The notes under the pieces were generated by a model. It saw nothing but the letters and a program-made list of their open reading frames with translations, did no database searches and was not told the DNA's origin. A stretch of 13,703 nucleotides of DNA from assembly GCA_023397215.1 (NCBI GenBank), contig JAEWUG010000036.1, positions 1 to 13,703 on the forward strand, given 5' to 3'. Numbering within the stretch: the stretch's first letter is position 1; each line of letters starts with the position of its first letter. The stretch is from Nanobdellota archaeon (GTDB taxonomy: Archaea > Nanobdellota > Nanobdellia > Pacearchaeales > GW2011-AR1). This document shows positions 6,011 to 12,757 of this stretch, one piece after another. The translations under genes were made by a program, and so were the position numbers.

Positions 6011-7303
6011 TTATTTTTTTATTTTATTTAAATTATTAGTTAAATTATTTAATGAATTCTTAGGATTATTATTTTTCTTGATTTTAGTGTATTTATTATA
6101 AAAATAATAACCAATTCCTATAACCAATAGAAGGAGAATAAGACCTATTACCCAGCCTGTTGAGTTCTTTTTCTCAAAATTATTTGCAGATGTAACTAAA
6201 ATACATTCAGATAAACAACAAGCCATTCCTTCACTTGAAAAAGTTAAATTATCATTTGCACAAGCATAGCCTTTAGAACAAAATTGTCCATTCATTTCTG
6301 AACATGTTAATCTATCTTTCAATGATTCAGTTGGATTTTCTAAAGAAGTACCATTTGGATAAACAAATATTTCTACTGGAATTGTAATAGAATAATCTTC
6401 TTTATTTTCTGTATAAGTTAAATAAATTTCTTCATTAACATATGTTTCTTTTTCTGAATTAATATAAAAAGTGACAAATGCTTTATTATTTGGGTCAAGA
6501 AATTTTTGATTTTCAATATTTAATATTTCAATGTTTTCTGTAAAATTAATATTTTCAATAAAATAGTTGTAATTGTTAATTATCTGCAAAACATTCTTTT
6601 TTATTTGTTCATTACCAATAGCCATTTCAATCTTAATTTCTTCAGGGTAAATTCTCAAATTAGATTTTGTTTGTTCTGTTTTTAATTCTCCTAAATAGAA
6701 GATAGGATAACTAAAGTCTTTATATGTCTTAATTTTGAATAATGTTAATGTTTGATTTAGAGGATATTCATTTATAATATGAAACTCGCCAGGAGATAAA
6801 TCTATTTTTTCTTTATTATATTCTATCTTTAATAAAGTTGTACCGCTATTAAATAATGTAATATTTGGAGTTTCATAACCTGAGATAATTCCTGGTTTTA
6901 TTTCTAATAAAGAATATTTATTGTCCTTATTATAATCTGTTTTTACTGTAAAATTTAATTCAATTATTTTTGAAGATAAACCTTCAGGGCTTTGATATAA
7001 TATTTCATTTGATTTAATTGTATAATTTCCTTCCTTATTAAATTTAAAATAAAAATAATAACTATCATTATATCTAATTAAATTATATTCAGTGGGTTTA
7101 ATTGGTGCTCTTCCTTCATAAAAAGAAAAATTATCCTTATTTAATGTCTCTAATAAAAATTGGGAATTAGAAATATAACCATAAATATTTTCTTTAGGTT
7201 GTGGATTCTTATTCTCTAAGATTAAATCTGGATAAGCAAGACTAAAATTAATAAGAATTAAGAAAAATACCAGAAAAAAAATAATTGACTTAAATAATTT
7301 CAT
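6011..7303 (-). CDS. Membrane-anchored surface protein with one six-Cys module
   Basis: This 430-residue extracellular protein has a signal peptide (1-23, ending SLAYP), beta-rich domains over residues 25-325 with many N-x-S/T sequons suggesting glycosylation, a Cys module at 334-367 (C-x7-C-x5-C-x13-CC-x3-C, ending CCLSEC), a transmembrane helix (about 384-403) and a basic, Asn-rich cytoplasmic tail of about 27 residues. The segment around 230-325 has the look of alternating strands in an Ig-like domain. The Cys module recurs in the gene just upstream, whose stop codon touches this ATG (TAAATG), so the two proteins are co-translated and probably act together at the cell surface. No enzyme motif is visible. 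Function is unknown. Confidence 0.78.
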   Translation of the reverse strand: MKLFKSIIFFLVFFLILINFSLAYPDLILENKNPQPKENIYGYISNSQFLLETLNKDNFSFYEGRAPIKPTEYNLIRYNDSYYFYFKFNKEGNYTIKSNEILYQSPEGLSSKIIELNFTVKTDYNKDNKYSLLEIKPGIISGYETPNITLFNSGTTLLKIEYNKEKIDLSPGEFHIINEYPLNQTLTLFKIKTYKDFSYPIFYLGELKTEQTKSNLRIYPEEIKIEMAIGNEQIKKNVLQIINNYNYFIENINFTENIEILNIENQKFLDPNNKAFVTFYINSEKETYVNEEIYLTYTENKEDYSITIPVEIFVYPNGTSLENPTESLKDRLTCSEMNGQFCSKGYACANDNLTFSSEGMACCLSECILVTSANNFEKKNSTGWVIGLILLLLVIGIGYYFYNKYTKIKKNNNPKNSLNNLTNNLNKIKK

Positions 7304-9127
7304 TTATTGTTGTGGAGGCATTTGTGGTCTTTGAGGTGGAAAAGGAGGTCTATTCATACCAGGTCTCATTGGTATTGGTCTTGGATATCTTTGTGGAGGA
7401 TAATTCCCTGGACCACCTCTTGGAGGAAAACCATTATTATTTTGATTATTATTTGCCCCTCCTCCTTTTTTATTATTCTTTAATTTAAATAAAAATACTT
7501 TTAATTTTTCTCTAAAAACAATCAACAAAACAATTAATGCTAAAACAATTAAACCAATTATTAACCAAATTATTCCAGATTTTTCTTCTTTAGGTTTTGT
7601 TGTTTGAGGAGAGTATTTACAACAATATTTTCCATCATTACATGAAAAATCTTGTGAGATATAATTTCCACTACATGGATTTTCTAAACAAGAATAACTT
7701 TCTTGTTCACATTCGCTAAGAACTTTTTTTTCTACACATTCAGATAAACAACATACATTAGTATCTTTTGACTTAATTGTTGTCCCAGAACATTCCTGGT
7801 TTTCAGCACAAATTTTACCACCTGAAATTTCTGTACATCTTTTTAATTCACTACAACATTGGGCACCAAGAGATGAACAATAATATTGATTTAATATTCC
7901 TCCACTTACACAATTATTTGTAGAAACACATGAATAACCTAAATCTTCACAACGAACTACTTCTCCTGCTACTGTTTTTCCAGGTCTTCTTTCAATAGAC
8001 CATAAAACAAAAGCTGTATCTTTTACATTACTTCTCCAACATCCATCACTTCCTTGTTGAGTATAAACTAACCAATCTCTAGCTCTTTGTGTCTTTTCAT
8101 CAGTAGAAATTCCTAAAGATAATAATGCTAAGGCAGTATCATGTATAGTTGTATATGGAGTATTTGCGATATTCCAATTTCCTTCACTTCTTTGTGAACT
8201 AATTAATCTTGTTGCATAATTTTGAGAATTAATATTTAATAAATAAATAAAAGCATCAGGTAAATATTTTTGATTCTCACTTGACTCTGCCATTGCATAA
8301 ATATAAGGCATGTATTTTTGAATGTCATTCCCTGTAACTGCTAAGGCATATGTTGCCCAAACATTATCTTCAAAGTTACAAGAACCTTGTTTTGTTGGTG
8401 AAAAACATCTTGATTGAACTAATAATTCAACTCTATTATATGCTGGAGAAGAAATAGTATTGTCTATCACAAAAATTCTTTCATTATTATTTGTTTGTTG
8501 ATAAAATAAATTTGTATTAAAATCTTCTTGACAACTAACCGTAAATGTTTGATTATTATAACATCCTGGTTTTACTTTTAACCAAAAATTTTTTTCTATA
8601 GTAAAACAGTCCCCTCTACTTTTTAGAAGATTTATTCTTTTATTATCAGATAGATTAAATTCATAATAATCTTTTGTATTGTATGTAATATTACATTTTG
8701 TTGCTTTATTTGAATCAACTTGTAAAAACCATTCAATCTCAAGAGGATTTCTTTCTTGACTTATTATCCATTCTTGAAGATTTTTAGTTTCTTTTCCTGC
8801 ATGATTTAAAGCAAGAATACTCAAAGAAACATCTTTTATACTTATAGAATTAATATTACTTCCAGTTAATTTTGATTCTAATTTCTTTACACAAGATTCA
8901 TATACAATATCTTTTGGAGTAGCAAGAATAGTTAAAGCTAATTCTTCAACAGAGTTTATATTTTGACAAGAATCTCCTACTTTTGTTTCTAAACAACTAA
9001 ATGCTTTTTCAATTTCGGGATTTTCAATTGAACCAGTTAAAGTAGTTGTCTCATTTTCTTCTGCAAAGATAAATGGAATTAGTAATAATGATAGGATACC
9101 AAATAGAAGAATCACTCTCTTTTTCAT
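7304..9127 (-). CDS. Surface protein: alpha/alpha-toroid repeats, Cys modules, TM helix, Pro-rich cytoplasmic tail
   Basis: This protein has 607 residues with signal peptide 1-22 (PFIFA). Two helical regions, about 36-130 and 253-380, look like the alpha/alpha-toroid repeats of squalene cyclase/prenyltransferase-type proteins. Examples are DNVWATYALAVTG (254-266) and DTALALLSLGISTDEK (330-345), followed by ARDWLVYTQQGSDGCW (349-364) and DTAFVLWSI (370-378). A Cys-containing beta insert (about 140-250) separates them. No catalytic acid motif of cyclases (DxDD) is seen, so a binding role is more likely. Three Cys modules follow: 393-425, 431-464 (ending CCLSEC) and 473-503. A transmembrane helix (about 518-538) leads to a cytoplasmic tail of about 65 residues: basic, then Gly/Asn-rich, then Pro/Arg/Gln-rich from 567. 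It is the first gene of a two-gene operon with 6011-7303. The TATA box is 26 nt upstream (leaderless). Confidence 0.82.
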   Translation of the reverse strand: MKKRVILLFGILSLLLIPFIFAEENETTTLTGSIENPEIEKAFSCLETKVGDSCQNINSVEELALTILATPKDIVYESCVKKLESKLTGSNINSISIKDVSLSILALNHAGKETKNLQEWIISQERNPLEIEWFLQVDSNKATKCNITYNTKDYYEFNLSDNKRINLLKSRGDCFTIEKNFWLKVKPGCYNNQTFTVSCQEDFNTNLFYQQTNNNERIFVIDNTISSPAYNRVELLVQSRCFSPTKQGSCNFEDNVWATYALAVTGNDIQKYMPYIYAMAESSENQKYLPDAFIYLLNINSQNYATRLISSQRSEGNWNIANTPYTTIHDTALALLSLGISTDEKTQRARDWLVYTQQGSDGCWRSNVKDTAFVLWSIERRPGKTVAGEVVRCEDLGYSCVSTNNCVSGGILNQYYCSSLGAQCCSELKRCTEISGGKICAENQECSGTTIKSKDTNVCCLSECVEKKVLSECEQESYSCLENPCSGNYISQDFSCNDGKYCCKYSPQTTKPKEEKSGIIWLIIGLIVLALIVLLIVFREKLKVFLFKLKNNKKGGGANNNQNNNGFPPRGGPGNYPPQRYPRPIPMRPGMNRPPFPPQRPQMPPQQ

Positions 9128-9148
9128 ATTGTTTTTAATGTTTGTTTA

Positions 9149-9156
9149 TTTATAAA
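9149..9156 (-). promoter_or_regulatory. TATA box for the toroid/Cys-module operon
   Basis: The minus strand reads TTTATAAA here, inside TATTTATAAATA, centred about 26 nt upstream of the ATG at 9127. This fits leaderless transcription of the two-gene operon. The divergent primase gene has no comparably clear TATA box in the 97-bp gap. Confidence 0.55.
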
Positions 9157-9224
9157 TATTTGGAAAAGTCTTATCGAAATAATAACCACAATTACTAAAA
9201 AGTCTAAAAGATTAATTCATTTAT

Positions 9225-10742
9225 ATGGAAACAAAAGAAGATTTAAGAAAAGTTCAAAAGATTGCAAAATCATATTATCTTAGAAAAGATATTCAAGAAG
9301 CTATTTTTCAATTTTGTAAAAATAGAGAAACAATTCCTCGTTATTTAGAAGGATTTGGTAAAAGGCCTGATTGTTTTGATTATCCTTTTGATATTGCTAC
9401 TTCTGCAAAAAAAGGTGCTACTTCTTTTCATTGTTCTGAGGAATTATGGAAAAATCCATTAGATATTAATACAAATATGAACCCTGATCAATATAATCAA
9501 ATAAAAATAGGATGGGATTTTTTAATTGATATAGATTCTAAATATTTAGATTATTCAAAAATTGCAGCTCAACTTTTAATTGAAGCACTAGAACATCATG
9601 GTGTTATGAATTATGGAATTAAATTTTCAGGAAGTAAAGGATTTCATATTATTGTTCCATTTAAATCATTTCCTGATGAAATTAATGAAATTAAAACAAA
9701 AGATATGTTCCCTGAATGGCCTAGACTTATTGCTAGTTATTTGAATGAACTAATTTATGATAATTTAAATGAAAAGATATTAAATCTTTCTAGTTCAAGT
9801 GATTTAGAAAAAAAAGGGAAAACTATTTATGAAACAAAATGTTTAAGGTGTGGTAATATTGCAGAATTAAAAAAAATTGGAAAATATGTTTGTTCAAATT
9901 TAAAATGTCGTTCTGTTGTTAATTCTATGAAATCAAATAGAAGTGAGATGATTTGTCCTGCATGTAACTCTAAAATGAAAAGAATTGATATTGAAGAAGT
10001 TTATTTTTGTTCAAATTGTGAAACTAATTCTAAAAAAGAACCTGAATTATTTAAGAAACAAATAACAACAAAAGAATTAATTGATGTTGTAGATATTATT
10101 CTTGTTGCATCAAGACATCTTTTTAGAGCGCCTTATTCATTACATGAAAAAACAGCTTTAGCTTCGATTGTTATATCAAAAGAAGATTTAGAAAATTTTA
10201 ATCCTTATGATGCTGATCCTCTTAAAATAAAAAATCCTAAAAATTTTATGCCTGAAGTAAAAGAAAATCAAGCAAGAGAATTATTATTACAAGCAATTGA
10301 TTGGGTTGAGAAAAAACAAGGTTATGAAGAGAAAAAATACAAGAATGATAAAATAGATATTAAGGGTCTAGAAATTAATGAAGAAATGTTTCCTCCGATT
10401 ATAAAAAAGATTCTTAAAGGAGTAAAAGATGATGGAAGAAAAAGGGCTTTGTATATTTTACTTTCATTTTATAATGCCTTAGAATTTCCACAAGATTATA
10501 TAAATGAAAAAATAAATGAATGGAACTTAAAAAATAAATATCCATTAAAAGAAGGTTATGTTAAAAGTCAAAGTTATTGGTTCTCTAAAAGAAAACCATT
10601 ACCTCCAAACTATGATAAACAAATTTACAAAGTTTTTGGAAATTTAGAAAAAGAAGAAATGAAAATCAAAAATCCAATTAATTATACAATTAAATTAGCA
10701 TTAAAATCTAAGAATAAATCTTCTTTCTCAAATAAAAAATAA
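9225..10742 (+). CDS. priS: Fused archaeo-eukaryotic DNA primase: PriS catalytic domain plus PriL-CTD-like domain without cysteines
   Basis: This enzyme makes primers for DNA replication. In the 505-residue chain the catalytic Asp pair is LIDID (100-104: D102, D104) after KIGW. SGSKGFH (135-141) is the nucleotide-binding SxH-type motif. D290 in ELIDVVDIIL is the likely third metal ligand, followed by SRHLFRAPYSLHEKTAL (296-312). Two four-Cys zinc ribbons sit between them: C206, C209, C223, C228 and C244, C247, C262, C265. Residues 388-490 match the C-terminal domain of the large subunit as it appears fused in DPANN primases (FPP...GRKRALYILLSF...EWN..N..PLKEGY..SQ..W...PLPPN). Where relatives, as I recall them, carry Fe-S cysteines after FPP, after LPPN and near the end, this protein has I, Y and no Cys. 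There is no cysteine after residue 265. The 3' end overlaps the convergent gene by 35 bp. Confidence 0.92.
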   Translation: METKEDLRKVQKIAKSYYLRKDIQEAIFQFCKNRETIPRYLEGFGKRPDCFDYPFDIATSAKKGATSFHCSEELWKNPLDINTNMNPDQYNQIKIGWDFLIDIDSKYLDYSKIAAQLLIEALEHHGVMNYGIKFSGSKGFHIIVPFKSFPDEINEIKTKDMFPEWPRLIASYLNELIYDNLNEKILNLSSSSDLEKKGKTIYETKCLRCGNIAELKKIGKYVCSNLKCRSVVNSMKSNRSEMICPACNSKMKRIDIEEVYFCSNCETNSKKEPELFKKQITTKELIDVVDIILVASRHLFRAPYSLHEKTALASIVISKEDLENFNPYDADPLKIKNPKNFMPEVKENQARELLLQAIDWVEKKQGYEEKKYKNDKIDIKGLEINEEMFPPIIKKILKGVKDDGRKRALYILLSFYNALEFPQDYINEKINEWNLKNKYPLKEGYVKSQSYWFSKRKPLPPNYDKQIYKVFGNLEKEEMKIKNPINYTIKLALKSKNKSSFSNKK

Positions 10743-11256
10743 GTTCTATTAATAATATTAACAAGAATAAAAATAAAATAAAATTAATATAATTAAATTC
10801 TTTTTTATTATCAAATAAAATGGTATTTCCAGTAATCTTAGACTTAAAATTATTTTCTGAAATATTTAAATTAACCCAAACTCCAATACCACTAGAACTA
10901 TTTTTTATTCTAATTAAAATTAATCCATGATAAAAACCAGGTTTTTTTGCTTTAATACAAATAAGTTCTTTAGATTGATTAATTATTCTCTTTGAAGAAT
11001 TATAAACTAAAACTAAGTCTAAATCTTGACTATTTAATTTATGAGATTTAAAATCTTTTTCTTGAAAATTCTTAATAGCCCATCTATCTTTAATTTCAAT
11101 ATTTGATTCTTCTAATGTTTTTATTGAAATATTTTCACAAATAAATTCATTGGAAGTTCCATTTAAAAAAATTTCTTGTGGACTTATTTTTAGTTCAATA
11201 CAACTAACTAAATTAAATAAAAATAAAAAAGAAAAGAAAAAAATTATTATTTTCAT
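10708..11256 (-). CDS. Membrane-anchored extracellular Ig-like protein, partner of the fibre-type gene
   Basis: This 182-residue protein has a signal peptide (1-19, ending NLVSC), a single beta-rich extracellular domain (about 20-135) with several N-x-S/T sequons, a short linker containing KITGN, and a C-terminal transmembrane helix (about 154-175) followed by RKK. Two or three cysteines (C39-ENIS region and C98-IKAKK region) could form a disulfide across the sandwich. It begins one nucleotide after the stop of the TasA-like gene and is presumably co-transcribed with it. An anchor, assembly platform or chaperone for the fibre subunit is a reasonable inference, not shown by motif. The C-terminal codons overlap the primase gene end. 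Confidence 0.72.
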   Translation of the reverse strand: MKIIIFFFSFLFLFNLVSCIELKISPQEIFLNGTSNEFICENISIKTLEESNIEIKDRWAIKNFQEKDFKSHKLNSQDLDLVLVYNSSKRIINQSKELICIKAKKPGFYHGLILIRIKNSSSGIGVWVNLNISENNFKSKITGNTILFDNKKEFNYINFILFLFLLILLIELIFYLRKKIYS

Positions 11257-11257
11257 T

Positions 11258-11734
11258 TTAAAGTGCTGTTGCCCAAAAGACTACATTTGCCTCATGATCT
11301 GTTAATGTTTGATTTAATTCACCAGAATAATCTGTTAAATCAAGATACATATACACTCTTTCAGATCTTGTATTTCCTACTGTATTAGGTTTTAATAATT
11401 CTAAAGAATAATCTCCAATTTTTGTTAATGGATCATCTAAGATATTTTTAAAACTTAAATGAGTAAAAATGTCTTCTTCGTAATTTTCATCTAATTCTGG
11501 AGTTATCATTAAATCAACTGTCCCAGTATTAGTAATATTCAAGTCTTGTCTTTCAGATAAATAACCTGGAGACATATCGCCCATTATAATTAAATTTGGT
11601 ACACTTATTCCAATATTAGATTCTAATATGTTAGCTCTTACTTTCATTGTAGCATTTGCTTCTTGTGAAGAAACAAAAGAACTGATTAAGAATACACTTA
11701 GTAATAACAAACCAAAAAAATATTTGTTTTTCAT
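11258..11734 (-). CDS. Secreted TasA/camelysin-like fibre subunit candidate
   Basis: This 158-residue secreted protein has a signal peptide (about 1-23, cleavage near SSFVSSQEA) and no membrane anchor. The mature domain is beta-rich with the pattern of TasA-like fibre proteins: MSPGYLSERQDLNITNTGTV (54-73) corresponds to the PGd...ikNtGt segment, followed by DLMITPEL, then long loops, and ends in strands VYMYLDLTDYSG (127-138) and ANVVFWATAL (149-158). TasA-like proteins form bacterial matrix fibres, and related archaeal ones polymerise by strand exchange. Here the free N-terminal stretch (about 24-36) could be a donor strand; that is inference. Expression signals are strong: AAGGAGG nine nucleotides from the ATG, and a TATA box placed for a short leader. 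The downstream gene encodes a membrane-anchored partner. Alternative: a generic Ig-like surface protein. Confidence 0.68.
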   Translation of the reverse strand: MKNKYFFGLLLLSVFLISSFVSSQEANATMKVRANILESNIGISVPNLIIMGDMSPGYLSERQDLNITNTGTVDLMITPELDENYEEDIFTHLSFKNILDDPLTKIGDYSLELLKPNTVGNTRSERVYMYLDLTDYSGELNQTLTDHEANVVFWATAL

Positions 11735-11743
11735 TATTTTAAA

Positions 11744-11750
11744 CCTCCTT
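11744..11750 (-). promoter_or_regulatory. Strong Shine-Dalgarno for the fibre-subunit gene
   Basis: The minus strand reads AAGGAGG, nine nucleotides before the ATG at 11734. It fixes the start and shows a leadered mRNA. Confidence 0.8.
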
Positions 11751-11779
11751 TCATTTCTTAATTTTTCAAGAAAAAGTCT

Positions 11780-11791
11780 AAATAAATATTT
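11780..11791 (-). promoter_or_regulatory. TATA box for the fibre-subunit operon
   Basis: The minus strand reads AAATATTTATTT. A start site about 26 nt downstream (near 11759) leaves a leader of about 25 nt containing the Shine-Dalgarno. Confidence 0.45.
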
Positions 11792-11827
11792 TAAAGAGAG
11801 TTTTGGATAAATTTTAAATTAAAAAAA

Positions 11828-11836
11828 CTTATAAAC
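11828..11836 (+). promoter_or_regulatory. TATA box for tRNA-Ile
   Basis: CTTATAAAC lies about 28 nt upstream of the first tRNA base, so transcription would start at or just before the mature 5' end. Confidence 0.5.
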
Positions 11837-11859
11837 CAAAGATTTGTTATTCAATTATT

Positions 11860-11933
11860 GAGCCCGTGGCGCAGCCAGGTAGCGCATCGCTCTGATAAGG
11901 CGGGGGTCCTGTGTTCAAATCACAGCGGGCTCA
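11860..11933 (+). tRNA. tRNA-Ile (anticodon GAT)
   Basis: The full cloverleaf is visible. The acceptor is GAGCCCG (11860-11866) with CGGGCTC (11926-11932) and discriminator A at 11933. The D arm is GCGC...GCGC. The anticodon stem is TCGCT/GGCGG, with two G-T pairs, around loop CTGATAA with anticodon GAT (11894-11896). The T arm is CTGTG-TTCAAAT-CACAG. It has no intron, and the CCA end is not encoded, so it must be added after transcription. Four T residues follow at once. Its GC content stands out sharply from the surrounding DNA. Confidence 0.96.
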
Positions 11934-11998
11934 TTTTCAATTTATTAAAAGTAGGAATAAAGAAATCTTATTTAATAAATTTACTTAAAAAAATAAAG

Positions 11999-12026
11999 TC
12001 CCAGCTTTGTCGAAACAATGCTGGGG
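11999..12026. other. Stable GC-rich hairpin in the tRNA-L15e gap; possible small RNA or terminator
   Basis: CCCAGC (12000-12005) pairs with GCTGGG (12020-12025). A T-T mismatch and a second stem TTGT/ACAA (12007-12010 with 12015-12018) follow, closed by loop CGAA; on the minus strand the loop reads TTCG. T11999-G12026 can add a wobble pair. Seven A residues at 11987-11993 give a T7 tract downstream of the hairpin on the minus strand, like an intrinsic terminator, yet no minus-strand gene ends here. TATA-like sequences lie about 26 nt outside the hairpin on both sides (11971-11980 plus; 12045-12052 minus). The rest of the 11934-12180 gap is nearly pure A/T with no supported gene. Confidence 0.45.
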
Positions 12027-12150
12027 AGTATATATTTATTATAAGTATAAATTCCTTAAAAATGTTTCTATGTTATATTATTAAAATAAATAATATATTA
12101 TTTGTAAAAAAATAGATAAATAAAATTATTTTGTTAATATAACAATAAGC

Positions 12151-12158
12151 TTTATAAA
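12151..12158 (+). promoter_or_regulatory. TATA box for L15e
   Basis: TTTATAAA is centred about 27 nt before the ATG at 12181. The distance supports that ATG rather than the one at 12172, which would be only about 18 nt away. Confidence 0.55.
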
Positions 12159-12180
12159 CAGATTTTTGTAAATGTTTATT

Positions 12181-12750
12181 ATGGGAATTACTAAATACTT
12201 AAGAGAAGCTTGGAAGAAACCTGATAAAATACTCTTAAGAGAGAGAATGATTCAATGGAGAAAGGGAGAAACTATTGTTAGAGTTGATAAGCCTCTTAGA
12301 TTGGATAGAGCTCATGCTTTAGGGTATAAAGCAAAAAAAGGTGTTATTGTTGTAAGAGTTAGAATTAATAGAGGTGGTCATAAAAGAACTAGACCAAACA
12401 AAGGAAGAAGAACAAAAAGACTTCATATTAGAAAAAATTTAAGAATGAATTATCAAGAAATTGCTGAAACAAGGGTTGCTAGAAAATATAAAAATATGGA
12501 AGTGTTGAATTCATATAATATTGGAAAAGATGGTTTACATTATTTTTATGAAGTAATTTTAGTTGATAGAGCAAGTCCTGAGATAAAGACAGATAAAGAA
12601 TTATCTTTTGTAACAAAACCTGCTAATAAAGCAAGAGCATTAAGAGGATTAACTTCTGCAGGTAAAAAAGCAAGAGGACATAGACATTCAAAGGTTAAAG
12701 TTCCAAAGGCTTATCCTTCTTTAAGAGCAAATAATAGAAAAGGAAATTAA
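12181..12750 (+). CDS. rpl15e: 50S ribosomal protein L15e
   Basis: This component of the large ribosomal subunit is specific to archaea and eukaryotes and binds 23S rRNA. Diagnostic segments in the 189 residues are YLREAWKKP near the N terminus, the basic core VRVRINRGGHKRTRPNKGRR, then NYQEIAETRVARKYKNMEVL, and GLTSAGKKARGHRH near the C terminus. The length is close to other archaeal L15e proteins (about 190-195 aa). The start was set at 12181 instead of 12172 because family members begin M-G-x-x-K-Y and the TATA spacing fits. The gene stands alone, convergent with thioredoxin with a 7-bp gap. This gene and the tRNA are the most reliable evidence that the DNA is archaeal. Confidence 0.97.
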   Translation: MGITKYLREAWKKPDKILLRERMIQWRKGETIVRVDKPLRLDRAHALGYKAKKGVIVVRVRINRGGHKRTRPNKGRRTKRLHIRKNLRMNYQEIAETRVARKYKNMEVLNSYNIGKDGLHYFYEVILVDRASPEIKTDKELSFVTKPANKARALRGLTSAGKKARGHRHSKVKVPKAYPSLRANNRKGN

Positions 12751-12757
12751 TTTTTAT

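Noticed and set aside
7304..9127. Reading the toroid protein as an active terpene cyclase or a thioester-containing alpha2-macroglobulin-like protein
   Set aside because: No DxDD or DDxxD acid motif and no GCGEQ thioester motif are present; signal peptide and membrane anchor place it outside the cell.
11628..11810. 60-codon open frame on the plus strand
   Set aside because: It runs opposite the signal peptide and promoter of the fibre-type gene and has no start signals of its own.
12075..12103. Overlapping A/T inverted repeats, including the 16-bp palindrome AAATAATATATTATTT
   Set aside because: Such palindromes are easily produced by chance in nearly pure A/T sequence and no associated feature is visible.
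11858..12115. 85-codon open frame on the plus strand
   Set aside because: It reads straight through the tRNA-Ile gene and the GC-rich hairpin; no protein family is recognisable.
12172..12180. Upstream ATG start for L15e
   Set aside because: It would add M-F-I before the family-typical M-G-x-x-K-Y start and is too close to the TATA box.
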